Shown here in pieces: positions 42,868 to 52,470 of a stretch of 64,000 nucleotides of DNA. Within the stretch, counting starts at the first letter, position 1; each line of letters starts with the position of its first letter. A program made the position numbers and the translations under genes. The notes beneath the pieces are model-generated. The model made no database searches. It was not told the DNA's origin and saw only the letters and a list, made by a program, of their open reading frames with translations. Origin of the DNA: Hydrogenophaga sp. SL48 (GTDB lineage: Bacteria > Pseudomonadota > Gammaproteobacteria > Burkholderiales > Burkholderiaceae_C); assembly GCF_021729865.1 (NCBI RefSeq), contig NZ_CP063400.1, forward strand, positions 3,348,001 through 3,412,000, given 5' to 3'.

Positions 42868-43893
42868 TCAGCGCTGGTCGAGCGCCCGCTGCACGTCGGT
42901 CAGCAGCGCCGATCCCAGGCTGCGCTGGAAGCCGTCGTACACGGTCTGCAGGTGGCGGCGCAGCGCGCTGCGCTCGGCCGGCGTCAGCCCGTGCACCTGC
43001 AGGCCGGGCGTGCGCCGCAGCGTCGCCAGGGCCATCGCGTCCAGCTCGGCGGCGAGGCGGTTGCCGTGCGCCAGCGCCTCGGCCAGCGCCGTGTCCAGCA
43101 GCTCGCGGTCGGCCACTCGCAGGCTGGCCCAGAAGCGCGGGTGGCTCACCACCGCGTAGCCCAGGTAGCCGTGCTGCGTGAGCGTGAGGTGCGGCTGCAG
43201 CGCGGCCAGCCCCTGCGTGAGGAAGTTGGAGAGCGGGTTCTCCGCCGCGTCCACCACGCCGCTGGCCAGCGCGCGCTGCGTTTCGCCGAAGGGCAGCACC
43301 ACCGGCTGCGCGCCCAGCGCGCGCACCTGCTCGCCCAGCACCCGCGAGGCCTGCACCCGCACGCGCAGGCCCCGGTAGTCGGCCGGGGTGCGCAGGGGGC
43401 GCGCGGCACTCATCTGCTTGAAGCCGTTGTCGAGAAAACCCAGGCCCAGCATCTGCTGGCGGCCCAGGCGCTGCAGCAGCCCGCGCCCCACCTCACCCTG
43501 CGTCACGCGGCGCACCTGCCCCAGGTCGGCGAACAGGTAAGGCAGGTCGAACACCTCGAACTCGGGCACGCCGGCCATGCCGAACTTCGAGAGCGAGGGC
43601 GCCAGCATCTCCACCGCGCCAAGGCGCAGCGCCTCGATCTCGTCGTCGTCCCCCCAGAGCTGCGAGGCGGGGTGCACCTCCACCCGGATGCGGCCGCCCG
43701 CGCGCGCGTGCACCAGCGACTGGAAGCGCAGCGCCATCTGGCCCTTGGGTGTGTCGGGCGCGACCACATGCGAGAACCGCAGCAGCACCGCAGGCCGCGC
43801 CGCCCCTGCCCAGCCGCCGGCCAGCGCGCAGGCCGCCCCCAGCACCGCCCGGCGCAGGACGCGCGGTGAACGGGGAACGGGCGTGGCGGACAT
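42868..43893 (-). CDS. TRAP-type dicarboxylate-binding protein, probable DctS co-sensor
   Basis: 341 residues. A twin-arginine-like export signal (RRAVLGAACALAGGWAGAA) precedes a DctP-family domain: LRFSHVVAPDTPKGQMALRF, VEVHPASQLWGDDDEIEALR, DYRGLRVRVQASRVLGEQV and VVDAAENPLSNFLTQGL. It is divergent from dctS by only 21 bp and precedes dctA, with no TRAP membrane genes. In other bacteria DctP-like proteins act as accessory sensors for DctS, and the context suggests the same here; that role is inferred. The ATG at 43893 is used. Confidence 0.85.
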   Translation of the reverse strand: MSATPVPRSPRVLRRAVLGAACALAGGWAGAARPAVLLRFSHVVAPDTPKGQMALRFQSLVHARAGGRIRVEVHPASQLWGDDDEIEALRLGAVEMLAPSLSKFGMAGVPEFEVFDLPYLFADLGQVRRVTQGEVGRGLLQRLGRQQMLGLGFLDNGFKQMSAARPLRTPADYRGLRVRVQASRVLGEQVRALGAQPVVLPFGETQRALASGVVDAAENPLSNFLTQGLAALQPHLTLTQHGYLGYAVVSHPRFWASLRVADRELLDTALAEALAHGNRLAAELDAMALATLRRTPGLQVHGLTPAERSALRRHLQTVYDGFQRSLGSALLTDVQRALDQR

Positions 43894-43914
43894 GCTCGCT
43901 ATGCTAACGAGGCG

Positions 43915-45879
43915 ATGGCAACCGACACCCCGCTGGATTTCGACACGCTGGACCTGGACACGCGCCAGGCCGCGGCCCTGACGCGCCGCGCCATGACCTG
44001 GCTGGGTGCGCTGCTGCTGCTGGTGGCGGCCTCGGCGGTGGCGATGTGGCTGTTCCTGCGCGCCGAGGAAGCACGCGAGGCCGACCGCCGGCGCACCGCC
44101 GACGCCGAGTGGCTCGACCAGACCCTGCGCTTCCATTTCCGGCGGCTCGAAGGCGACCTCGCCGCGCTCGCCCTGCAGGCGCAGCCCGGCGGGCCGCGGG
44201 CCACGGCCCCGCCCAGCGGCCCCTGGTGGCGCAGCCCCGAGCTGCTGGCCTTTCAGGGCTGGGTGCCGGCGGCCACCCCCGGCGACCGCCGCCCCTGGCC
44301 CGCCTACCTGCAGGCGGCGGCGCAGCAGCCCGCGCACGCCGAGGCGCTGAGCACGCTGCTCGACACCACGCGTGGCCTGCAGCGCCCGGCCTACGCCGGC
44401 CCCCTGGTGTCGGCGGGCGGCGAGGCACTGCTCTGGCTGGCCGTGCCGCACTTCGAGCAGGGCCGTTTCGTGGGTGACCAGGTGGCCGCCGTGCCCGTGG
44501 CGCGCCTGCTCACCGGACTCATCCCCGCCTGGTTCCTGCAGAACCACGCGCTCGCCCTGGCCGACGACAGCGCCGCGCCGGTGGGCGACACCCCCCGCCG
44601 CTACATCGCCCCCATCAACCTCCCGGGTGCCCAGCTGCGCCTGCAGGTGACCCCCAGCGGCGACGCGGCCCCGCTCGCGCCGCGCGCCTTCTTCGCGGTG
44701 GCCATGCTCTGCCTGGCCGGCATGCTGCTGGCGCTGCTCGCCCTGTGGCGCGACGCCGCGCGCCGCCAGCGCGCCGAGGGCCGGCTGCAGACCCAGCTGG
44801 CCCTGCGCACCGCCATGGAACGCTCGGTCACCCTCGGCCTGCGCGCCTGGGACACGCAGGGGCGTCTGCTCTACGCCAACCCCGCGTTTGCGCGGCTGGT
44901 GGGCTGGTCGCCCGTTGAGCTGATCACCCACACCGGCCCACCGCCCTACTGGCCCGAAGCACAGGGCGACGAGTTCGCGCAGCTGCAACGTGCTGCCAGC
45001 GACCTCGCCACGCAGCAGGCCGGCGTGACGCTGCAACTGCTGCATCGAGACGGCACACCGATCAATGTGCTGGCCCACAGCAGCCCGCTCACCCTGGCCA
45101 GCGGCGAGGTGGTGGGCTGGGTCGGCTCGGTGCTGGACGTGACCGAGCGCCAGCGCGTCGAGCGCCTGGCCGCGCGGCAGCAGGAGCTGCTGGAGGCCTC
45201 GGGCCGGCTGGTGGCCATGGGCGAGGTCGCGTCCACGCTGGCGCACGAACTCAACCAGCCGCTGGGCGCGCTCAGCGGCTTCGCCACCGGCCTGCTCAAC
45301 CGCGTGCGCGAGCGGCGCATCACGCTGGACGAGATCGTGCCGGTGGTCGAGCGCATGGAGCGCATGGCTGACAAAGCGGGCCGCGTGATCCAGCGCATCA
45401 ACGCCTTCGCGCGCCGGCAGGACATGACGCGCCTGCCGATGGCGCTGGCGCCCTTCGTGGCGCGCGTCGCCCACAGCGTGCCGCTGCCCGAGGGCGTGGC
45501 GCTGGAGCTGAGCCTGGCCGCGGGCGACGGCCCCACCGTGCCGGCCGACGCGCTGCTGCTGGAGAACGCGCTGCACAACCTGGTGCTCAACGCGGGCGAG
45601 TGGGCGGCGCGCAGCGGGCGCACGCCGGCACGGGTGCGTGTGAGCCTGCTGCCGGGGGAGCAGCAGGTCGGCGTGTGCGTGGCCGACAGCGGGCCGGGCG
45701 TGCCCCCCGAGCAACGGGTCACGGTCTTCGACGCCTTCGCCAGCCACAAGCCCGGCGGCATGGGCATGGGCCTGGCGATCTGCCGCTCCATCGCCGAGGC
45801 GCACCACGGCCGCATCGAGCTGGCGGACAGCGCCGACCTGCTGGGCGCAAAATTCACCCTCTGGCTGCCCACGCAATGA
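43915..45879 (+). CDS. dctS: C4-dicarboxylate sensor histidine kinase DctS
   Basis: 654 residues. Two membrane helices (about 27-47 and 260-280) bracket a periplasmic sensor. A cytoplasmic PAS domain (AMERSVTLGLRAWDTQGRLL to DVTERQRVE) follows, then the phospho-acceptor motif TLAHELNQPLGAL and the ATPase domain with ADSGPGVP and GGMGMGLAICRSI. The N-box reads NLVLNAGEWA rather than the common NA-ID/E-A, a small departure. It overlaps dctR by 4 bp. Together with the divergent binding protein it should sense dicarboxylates and drive dctA. Confidence 0.9.
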   Translation: MATDTPLDFDTLDLDTRQAAALTRRAMTWLGALLLLVAASAVAMWLFLRAEEAREADRRRTADAEWLDQTLRFHFRRLEGDLAALALQAQPGGPRATAPPSGPWWRSPELLAFQGWVPAATPGDRRPWPAYLQAAAQQPAHAEALSTLLDTTRGLQRPAYAGPLVSAGGEALLWLAVPHFEQGRFVGDQVAAVPVARLLTGLIPAWFLQNHALALADDSAAPVGDTPRRYIAPINLPGAQLRLQVTPSGDAAPLAPRAFFAVAMLCLAGMLLALLALWRDAARRQRAEGRLQTQLALRTAMERSVTLGLRAWDTQGRLLYANPAFARLVGWSPVELITHTGPPPYWPEAQGDEFAQLQRAASDLATQQAGVTLQLLHRDGTPINVLAHSSPLTLASGEVVGWVGSVLDVTERQRVERLAARQQELLEASGRLVAMGEVASTLAHELNQPLGALSGFATGLLNRVRERRITLDEIVPVVERMERMADKAGRVIQRINAFARRQDMTRLPMALAPFVARVAHSVPLPEGVALELSLAAGDGPTVPADALLLENALHNLVLNAGEWAARSGRTPARVRVSLLPGEQQVGVCVADSGPGVPPEQRVTVFDAFASHKPGGMGMGLAICRSIAEAHHGRIELADSADLLGAKFTLWLPTQ

Positions 45880-46502
45880 ACCCCACCGTCCACATCGTTG
45901 ACGACGACACCGACTTCCGCGACGGGCTGGCCTGGCTGCTCGACTCGCGCAGCCTGCCCACGCGCAGCTGGGCGGGCGGCGACCTGTTCCTGCAGGCGGT
46001 GCGCACGGGCGAGGTGCCCAACGCCTGCTGTGTGGTGCTGCTCGACATCCGCATGGAGCCGCTCTCGGGCCTGGCCACCTTCGAGCAGCTCAAGGCGCAA
46101 CACTGGCCCTGGCCGGTGCTGTTCCTCACTGGGCATGGCGACGTGAGCATGGCGGTGGCGGCGGTGAAGAACGGGGCCTGGGACTTCCTCGAAAAACCAT
46201 TCCAGAACAACCTGCTGGTGGACAAGGTGGAGGCCGCGCGCCAGGCCGCCGTGACGCTGCACACCGAATCGCAGGAGAAGCTGCGCTTCCAGCAGGCGCT
46301 GGCCGCGCTCAGCGCGCGCGAGCGCGAGGTGCTCGACGAGCTGCTGCAGGGCCACTACAACAAGAACATCGCCGACCACCTGGGCATCGCCCAGCGCACG
46401 GTGGAGTTCCACCGCGCCAACATCTTCGAGAAGCTCAAGGTGCAGTCGGCGGTGGAGCTCGCCCACCGCATGGGCCGGCTGATCGCCGGCGCCAGCGACT
46501 GA
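45876..46502 (+). CDS. dctR: DctR response regulator (FixJ/NarL type)
   Basis: 208 residues. The receiver domain (VHIVDDDTDFRDGLAWLLDS, phospho-acceptor Asp in VVLLDIRMEPLSG, EKPF lysine) is followed by a LuxR-type helix-turn-helix: LSAREREVLDELLQGHYNKN, IADHLGIAQRTVEFHRANIF. The ATG overlaps the dctS stop by 4 bp. Its likely target is the dctA promoter about 3 kb away. Confidence 0.92.
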   Translation: MNPTVHIVDDDTDFRDGLAWLLDSRSLPTRSWAGGDLFLQAVRTGEVPNACCVVLLDIRMEPLSGLATFEQLKAQHWPWPVLFLTGHGDVSMAVAAVKNGAWDFLEKPFQNNLLVDKVEAARQAAVTLHTESQEKLRFQQALAALSAREREVLDELLQGHYNKNIADHLGIAQRTVEFHRANIFEKLKVQSAVELAHRMGRLIAGASD

Positions 46503-46515
46503 CCCCTTTCTCGAC

Positions 46516-46995
46516 ATGACCAGCCCCACCGACCACGACCTGCCCCCGCTGAACGCCACGCCCCCCGGCCTCTACCGCCACTACAAGGGCGGCTGGTACG
46601 AGGTGATCAGTACCGTGCGCTGCAGCGAGACCCTGCAAGGCATGACCCTGTACCGCGCGCTGTACGGCGAGGGCCTGAAGACCGGGGGCCTGTGGGTGCG
46701 CCCCGCCACCATGTTCGCCGAACACGGCCGGTTCGAAGGCCAGGAACAGCCCCGCTTCGCCCCGCACGACCCGGCGCGCATCCCGCTGGGCGACCTGGCC
46801 ACCGCGCACGCGCTGATCGCCCACCTGCGCGGCCGCGCGCTGCGGGAGCGGCGGCTTCAGCTCGACACCGCCCTGCGCCCGCCGCCCCCCGAGCCCACGG
46901 CCTGCTGCGGGCGTGGCTGCAACGGCTGCGTGTGGGAGGGGTTTTACGAGGCGCTGCACCACTGGCGGGTGGACGCCCTCGCGCTGCTCGGCTGA
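46516..46995 (+). CDS. DUF1653 protein fused to a cysteine-rich oxidoreductase-like domain
   Basis: 159 residues. The N-terminal half is DUF1653 (PGLYRHYKGGWYEVISTVRC, LTLYRALYG-like region, GGLWVRPATMFAEHG). The C-terminal 35 residues, CCGRGCNGCVWEGFYEALHH, match the short oxidoreductase-like domain with its CCxxGCxxCVW motif, which is usually found on its own or on other partners. Function of both parts is unknown; the cysteines could bind metal. It lies 13 bp after dctR and may be co-transcribed by read-through. Confidence 0.78.
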   Translation: MTSPTDHDLPPLNATPPGLYRHYKGGWYEVISTVRCSETLQGMTLYRALYGEGLKTGGLWVRPATMFAEHGRFEGQEQPRFAPHDPARIPLGDLATAHALIAHLRGRALRERRLQLDTALRPPPPEPTACCGRGCNGCVWEGFYEALHHWRVDALALLG

Positions 46996-47115
46996 CCGGA
47001 GCACCCCGCCGCCGGGCCGAATGCCCATGAGCCGAGGGGGGGCTCTCGGAGGGAACCCTCAAGTGCGGGGCGGGCTGGTCGAAACAGGCTGATCACTCCC
47101 AGGTTCCATGACGCC

Positions 47116-48495
47116 ATGTCCACCATCGAGCTCCCAGAGCCGCTTTCGCCCGAGGTGATCGAAGGGTCTTCCGACATGCCGACGGTCCTGACCGTCGACG
47201 ACGAGGCCTCTGTCCTCAGCGCCCTGCGTCGCGTGTTCCGCGCGCAGGGCATCCGCACGCTGCAGGCGACCAGTGCCGCCGCCGGCATGGCGCTGCTGCA
47301 AACCCACCGGGTGGACCTGGTCATTTCAGACATGCGCATGCCGGAAATGGACGGCGCGCGCTTCCTGGAACTGGTCAAGCACCACGACGAGCGCATCGTG
47401 CGGGTGCTGCTGACCGGCTACGCCGACATGGCGTCCACGATCGCCGCCATCAACCAGGGCGCCATCCACCGCTACATCGCCAAACCCTGGGACGACCATG
47501 AGCTGGTGCTGGTGGTGCGCGAAGCACTGACCCGGCGCCGCCTGGAACAGAAGAACGCCGAACTGACCGAGCTGACCCAGCGTCAGAACGAACAGCTGCA
47601 GCACGCCAACCAGACCCTGGAATCCCGGGTGATGGCCCGCACCGCCGAGCTGGAGCAGATCAACGGCATGCTGGACGCGGCCTACGAAGACCTGGACAAC
47701 ACCTTCGTGCTCGCGGTGAACGTGTTCTCCAGCCTGATGGAACTGCGGGGCAGCCACCCGGGTCACGCCCGCCGCGTGGCGGACCTGAGCCGGGAGACCG
47801 CCAAGCGCCTGGGCCTGACGGAGCGCGAGGTGCGCGACGTCTATCTGGCCGCGCTGGTGCACGACATCGGCACCATCGGGTTTCCCGACACCATGCTGGG
47901 CAAGCCGATGTCGACCTACACCGCGGACGATCACCAGCGCTACCGGCGCCACCCGATCGAGGGCGAAACCGCCTTGATGGCACTGGCCCAGCTGCAGGGG
48001 GTGGCGAAGATCGTGCGGCAGCACCACGAACGGGTCGACGGCAAGGGCTTTCCCGACGGCCTGACGGGCACCGAGATCACGATGGGCGCGCGCATCGTGA
48101 CCGCCGCCAGCGACCTGGACGAGCTGACCCACGGCGCCATGGGGGAACTCCACCTCCCGGTGGACCGCGCCCACGACCTGATCAGGGGCGGCATCGGCAC
48201 GCACTACGACAAAGCCGTGGTCGAAGCCTTGCTCCAGGTCGCCGAAGACCTGGCCACGGCCGCGAAGAACGACGCGCAGATCGCTGCACACGATCTGCGC
48301 CCCGGCATGGTGCTGGCGCGAGCGGTGTTGTCGGCCAAAGGCGCCACGCTGCTGGCTGCGGGCTACGTGTTCGACGAGCGGGTGGTCAGACAGGTGACGG
48401 CCTTCGCCTCGCGCGAGGGCGTCCGGCTCACGCTGTGGGTGCGAAGCGACTCCCTGCCATCCGACGTCAAGCCCGTCAAATCGCCCCGGGCTTGA
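47116..48495 (+). CDS. Response regulator with HD-GYP domain
   Basis: 459 residues. A receiver domain (VLTVDDEASVLSALRRVFRA, phospho-acceptor in VISDMRMPEMDG, IAKPWDD) and a coiled-coil linker (about 140-185) lead to an HD-GYP domain, the class that degrades cyclic di-GMP. The GYP part is present as HHERVDGKGFPDGL, but the HD part reads VHDIGTIGFPD, with threonine where the metal-site lysine of HDxGK normally stands. Activity may therefore be altered. It opens a run of five signalling genes transcribed together. Confidence 0.85.
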   Translation: MSTIELPEPLSPEVIEGSSDMPTVLTVDDEASVLSALRRVFRAQGIRTLQATSAAAGMALLQTHRVDLVISDMRMPEMDGARFLELVKHHDERIVRVLLTGYADMASTIAAINQGAIHRYIAKPWDDHELVLVVREALTRRRLEQKNAELTELTQRQNEQLQHANQTLESRVMARTAELEQINGMLDAAYEDLDNTFVLAVNVFSSLMELRGSHPGHARRVADLSRETAKRLGLTEREVRDVYLAALVHDIGTIGFPDTMLGKPMSTYTADDHQRYRRHPIEGETALMALAQLQGVAKIVRQHHERVDGKGFPDGLTGTEITMGARIVTAASDLDELTHGAMGELHLPVDRAHDLIRGGIGTHYDKAVVEALLQVAEDLATAAKNDAQIAAHDLRPGMVLARAVLSAKGATLLAAGYVFDERVVRQVTAFASREGVRLTLWVRSDSLPSDVKPVKSPRA

Positions 48496-48498
48496 ATC

Positions 48499-50649
48499 AT
48501 GATGACCGAAGCGCCTGAGCAACAGACCCCGGGCGCCAGCATCGCACGGGAAATCGTGCACGCGGTGGCCGTGCCCTCGGCCCTGCTGGACGCGGGGCGC
48601 ATCCTGAGCGCCAACGACGCGCTGTGCCGCCTGAGCGCCCGCAGCGCCGGCGAGCTGGCCGGCCTGTCCCTGCTCGACCTGGTGGACGTGGACTCGCGCC
48701 CCCCGTTGCGCTCGGCGCTGCAGGACTGCGCGGTGCACGGCGAGCACCCCCCCGTGGTGTCGGCCTCGATCGTGACCCTGGACGGCGGACTTCGCCCGGT
48801 GGAGATCCACGCACGCCGGGTCTGTTTCGACGACCACGCCCAGGTGGTGGTGACCTGTGTCGACCTCAGCGACGTGATGCACGTGCAGAGCAGCCTGCTC
48901 AAGATGACCAAGATGCTGTCGCAGATCATCGACGGTGCCTCGGTGCCGTCCCTGGTGATCGACAAGCAGCACCGGGTGACGCACTGGAACACGGCCTGCG
49001 AGCGCATGACGGGCATCCCGCGCAGCGAGGTGCTCGGCTCGTGCGACGGCTGGAAGGCGTTCTACCCCGAGAAGCGCCCCCTGCTCGCGGAAATGATCGT
49101 CGACGGGGTCGACGAGGCCACGCTGCAGTCGTACTACGGCGGCCACATGACCCTGTCGTCCACCACCCCCGGTGGGGTCGAGGTCGAGGCCTTTTTCCCC
49201 CAGTTCGGCCCATCGGGCAAATGGCTGTTCTTCACCGCCGCACCGCTGCACGACGCGCAGGGCCGGGTGATCGGCGCCATCGAAACCCTGCAGGACGTCA
49301 CCGCCCGCCGCGTCTCGGAAGACGCCCTGCTGCAGCACCGCAACGAGCTGGAGAAAACCGTCCGGCAACGTTCGGCGGAGCTGGCGGCGACCGCGCGCAA
49401 CCTGGAGATGTTCATCGTCAACTCGCCCATCGGTGTCGCCTACACCAGCGGCGGCATCATCCAGCGGGTCAACCCCGCCATGGCCGACATGTTCGGCTAC
49501 ATCGGGCGCGACATGATCGGCCTGCCGGGACGAGCGGTCTACCTGTCGGATGCGGACTACGCCAGCTTCGGCCGCTACGCGGGGCCCAGGCTGTCGCAGG
49601 GCGATCCGATCCACAGCGAGATGTGGCTGCGCCACGCCGATGGTCATGCCATCTGGGTGCAGATGGACGCCCACGTGGCGGACACGAGCGACACGGCGCA
49701 GGGCACCTGGTGGATGATGCAGGACCGCTCGGACATCCGCGATGCCCAGGCCCAGCTGCAGGCGCGGGTCACGGAACTGCACACGATGAACCGCCAGCTG
49801 GAAGAAGCCCAGAACCAGTTGCTGCAGCAGGACAAGATGGCGTCGATCGGCCAGCTGGCAGCGGGTGTGGCGCATGAAATCAACAACCCGATCGGCTTCG
49901 TCAGTTCCAACCTCAACACCTTGCGCCAGTACGTCGACGGTCTGCTCGGCCTGAGCGAGGCCTGCGATGCCACGCTGGCCGCACCCGGCGATCCGGCCAT
50001 GGTCCGTGCGCTGGCGAAGAAGCGCGAGGACATCGAAATCGACTTCCTGCGCGAAGACTTGCCCGTGCTGCTGGACGAATGCGCCGAAGGCCTGGGTCGG
50101 GTCAAGAAGATCGTTCAGGACCTCAAGGACTTCTCGCGCGTCGACCAATCCGACTGGGCGCAGTCGGACCTCAACGCGGGACTGGAATCCACCCTCAACG
50201 TCGTGCGCCACGAGGTGAAATACAAGGCCGAGGTGATCAAGCAGCTGGCCCCGCTGCCGCTGGTCACCTGCCTGCTCGCGCAGCTCAACCAGGTGTTCAT
50301 GAACCTGGTCGTCAATGCGGCGCACGCGATCACCGACCGGGGCACCATCACGCTGCTGTCCGGCGTCGAGCAGGGCTGGGCCTGGGTGCAGGTGGAAGAC
50401 ACCGGCTGCGGCATGAGCGCCGAGGTTCAGCGGCGGATGTTCGAGCCCTTCTTCACCACCAAGGACGTGGGCAAGGGCACGGGGCTGGGCATGTCGCTGT
50501 CGTTCTCCATCGTCCAGAAGCACGGCGGCGCGATCCAGGTGCACTCGGCCCTGGGCCGGGGCACCGCCATCCGCGTCTGGCTCCCGGTCGACGGGCCCCA
50601 GTCACTGGCCAAAGACGCCAAGCCACCGCTGTGGGTCCCAGCGTCATGA
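48499..50649 (+). CDS. Soluble multi-PAS hybrid-type sensor histidine kinase
   Basis: 716 residues with no membrane helix. Three PAS-like domains occupy about 15-130, 145-270 and 300-425 (ALLDAGRILSANDALCRLSA; SLVIDKQHRVTHWNTACERM; VAYTSGGIIQRVNPAMADMF). A coiled coil and phospho-acceptor GVAHEINNPIGFVSSNL, then ATPase boxes NLVVNAAHAITD, DTGCGMS and GTGLGMSLSFSIVQ follow. It is 3 bp downstream of the HD-GYP gene and overlaps the next gene by 4 bp, so it most likely phosphorylates the receiver proteins of the same operon. The input signal is unknown. Confidence 0.88.
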   Translation: MMTEAPEQQTPGASIAREIVHAVAVPSALLDAGRILSANDALCRLSARSAGELAGLSLLDLVDVDSRPPLRSALQDCAVHGEHPPVVSASIVTLDGGLRPVEIHARRVCFDDHAQVVVTCVDLSDVMHVQSSLLKMTKMLSQIIDGASVPSLVIDKQHRVTHWNTACERMTGIPRSEVLGSCDGWKAFYPEKRPLLAEMIVDGVDEATLQSYYGGHMTLSSTTPGGVEVEAFFPQFGPSGKWLFFTAAPLHDAQGRVIGAIETLQDVTARRVSEDALLQHRNELEKTVRQRSAELAATARNLEMFIVNSPIGVAYTSGGIIQRVNPAMADMFGYIGRDMIGLPGRAVYLSDADYASFGRYAGPRLSQGDPIHSEMWLRHADGHAIWVQMDAHVADTSDTAQGTWWMMQDRSDIRDAQAQLQARVTELHTMNRQLEEAQNQLLQQDKMASIGQLAAGVAHEINNPIGFVSSNLNTLRQYVDGLLGLSEACDATLAAPGDPAMVRALAKKREDIEIDFLREDLPVLLDECAEGLGRVKKIVQDLKDFSRVDQSDWAQSDLNAGLESTLNVVRHEVKYKAEVIKQLAPLPLVTCLLAQLNQVFMNLVVNAAHAITDRGTITLLSGVEQGWAWVQVEDTGCGMSAEVQRRMFEPFFTTKDVGKGTGLGMSLSFSIVQKHGGAIQVHSALGRGTAIRVWLPVDGPQSLAKDAKPPLWVPAS

Positions 50650-51590
50650 ACACGCCCTTCGAGCAGGTGCTGAGCGGGGCGGGCCCGGTGGGTTCGCTGC
50701 GGCCGCACGGCACAGGCGACACCGGGGGCCTGCCGAGCCCGCACGCCCACCCGCGCACGCTGCTGCTGGTGGACGACGAAGCGCCCATCCTGTCGGCGCT
50801 CAAGCGCCTGTTCCGCCGCGAGGGGTACCACATCCTCACCGCCACCAGTGGCACCGAGGCGCTGGCGTTGCTGGCCCAGCAGGCGGTGGAGGTGATCCTC
50901 TCGGACCAGCGCATGCCTGGCATGACCGGCATCGAGTTCCTGCGTGAGGCCCGGCGCCTGCACCCCCACACCGTGCGCATCACCTTGTCGGGCTACACCG
51001 ATCTGCAATCGATCATCGAGGCGGTCAACGAGGGTGCCGTGTACAAGTTCCTGACCAAGCCCTGGGACGACGATCTCTTGCGCAACCACGTGGCGCAGGC
51101 CTTCGAGCAGAGCGAACTCGCCGCAGAGAACCGCCGTCTGGGCGAAGCGGTGCAACAGGCCAACCGCGAACTGGCCCTCGCCAATCAGCGGCTCGAACGC
51201 ATGGTGCACGACGAGAGCGAGCTTCGGCGGGCCATGCAGAACGCAGCCGGTGCCTCCCGGGACGCGCTGGACGCGTTGCCCATGGCCGTGTTCGGCATCG
51301 GCGACGACGGCATGCTGGCCTACGTCAATCGCCTGGCCGTGCACCAGTGGCCGCACTGGTCGTCCGCGCTGGGGCTCGAGCCCTTGCCCTCGATGCAGCG
51401 GGTGTTGTCCGCGCTGGCATCGTCTGCGGCCTGCGACGACGACGGGTTCCGCACCGCCATCGACGGGCACCCCGCCAGGGTCTGGCTGCGCCCCATGCCC
51501 GGGCAGCGGCACCCCCTGGGTCGGCTGGTGCTGGTGCAGCTGCAGACCGAGGCCATGGCGGTGGCGGTGGCGTCGGGGAGCCTGGCGTGA
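50646..51590 (+). CDS. Response regulator with C-terminal PAS-like domain
   Basis: 314 residues. After a 37-residue flexible start comes a receiver of the RpfG type (LLLVDDEAPILSALKRLFRR, ILSDQRMPGMTG, FLTKPWDDD). A coiled coil (AAENRRLGEAVQQANRELAL) and a C-terminal PAS-like domain (ALPMAVFGIGDDGMLAYVNR) follow. No DNA-binding or enzymatic output domain is visible, so it probably acts through protein contacts. It overlaps the kinase gene by 4 bp and the HDOD gene by 4 bp. Confidence 0.82.
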   Translation: MNTPFEQVLSGAGPVGSLRPHGTGDTGGLPSPHAHPRTLLLVDDEAPILSALKRLFRREGYHILTATSGTEALALLAQQAVEVILSDQRMPGMTGIEFLREARRLHPHTVRITLSGYTDLQSIIEAVNEGAVYKFLTKPWDDDLLRNHVAQAFEQSELAAENRRLGEAVQQANRELALANQRLERMVHDESELRRAMQNAAGASRDALDALPMAVFGIGDDGMLAYVNRLAVHQWPHWSSALGLEPLPSMQRVLSALASSAACDDDGFRTAIDGHPARVWLRPMPGQRHPLGRLVLVQLQTEAMAVAVASGSLA

Positions 51591-52450
51591 GCACCACCAC
51601 CCTGGACGCCCCGGCCGCCGGGCTGAAGACAGCCGCCTGGGCACGCTGCATCGGTGAACTGCCTTCGTTGCCGAGCGCCTTCATGGCGGCGGTGAAGGTC
51701 CTGAGCGAAGACGACACGCCCGCGTCGGCCTGCATCGAGGCGATCGAGCGCGACCAGGCACTGACGGTGCGTGTGCTGCACCTGGCCAATTCCGCCTTCT
51801 ATGGCGCGCCGGGCCAGGTCTCGCGCATCGGCGACGCCGTGCAGATGCTGGGCCTGCGCACGGTCGCGAGCACGCTGGCCGTGGTGTCGCTGCAGGCCAC
51901 GCTGGGGGCCTTGCGCTGCGAGGGCTTCTGCTTCGACACCTACTGGCGCCACACACTGTGCACGGCCCTCGCGGCCCGGGAGCTGGCCAAGGTCGCGTCG
52001 CTGGACACCGGTGAGGCCTTCTTGCTGGGCCTGCTGCACGACGTGGGCAAGCTGGTGCTGGCCATGACCAGTCCGGTGCAGGAAGCACAGGCGTTGCGGA
52101 TCTGCCGCTCGGAAGGCATGTCCATGAACGAGGCGGAGCAGCACGTGTTTGGCGTGTCACATCCCGAGGTCGGCGCCGCGGTGGCCCGGCAATGGAACTT
52201 CCCTGCCAGCCTCGTCGAAGCGATCGCCGGCCACCATGCCACGGCGCCCATCCCCGCCGGGGAGCGGCTGACGCTCACCGACCTGGTGCGCCTGGCCGAC
52301 CACATGGCCCATGGTCTGGAAGCCTCCCCCACCGACATTCAGTCCCTGCTGGCAGACCCGCTGTGGTCCGTCCTGGGCACCAGCGAGCAGCGCCTTCTCG
52401 ATCTGGCGGAGCGCGTCAACGCCGAGCTGCAAGTCATGTCCTGCGCGTGA
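51587..52450 (+). CDS. HDOD-domain protein
   Basis: 287 residues, starting with GTG in a GTGA overlap with the preceding stop. The HDOD domain spans about 15-210: LPSLPSAFMAAVKVLSEDDT, VRVLHLANSAFYGAPGQVSR, AVQMLGLRTVASTLAVVSL, and an HD-like LLHDVGKLVLA. HDOD proteins are non-catalytic relatives of HD phosphohydrolases that often work beside c-di-GMP and two-component systems. The HD pair and lysine are retained here, so weak metal binding is possible. Confidence 0.87.
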   Translation: MSTTTLDAPAAGLKTAAWARCIGELPSLPSAFMAAVKVLSEDDTPASACIEAIERDQALTVRVLHLANSAFYGAPGQVSRIGDAVQMLGLRTVASTLAVVSLQATLGALRCEGFCFDTYWRHTLCTALAARELAKVASLDTGEAFLLGLLHDVGKLVLAMTSPVQEAQALRICRSEGMSMNEAEQHVFGVSHPEVGAAVARQWNFPASLVEAIAGHHATAPIPAGERLTLTDLVRLADHMAHGLEASPTDIQSLLADPLWSVLGTSEQRLLDLAERVNAELQVMSCA

Positions 52451-52470
52451 ATTTTCTGATTGGAACGACC

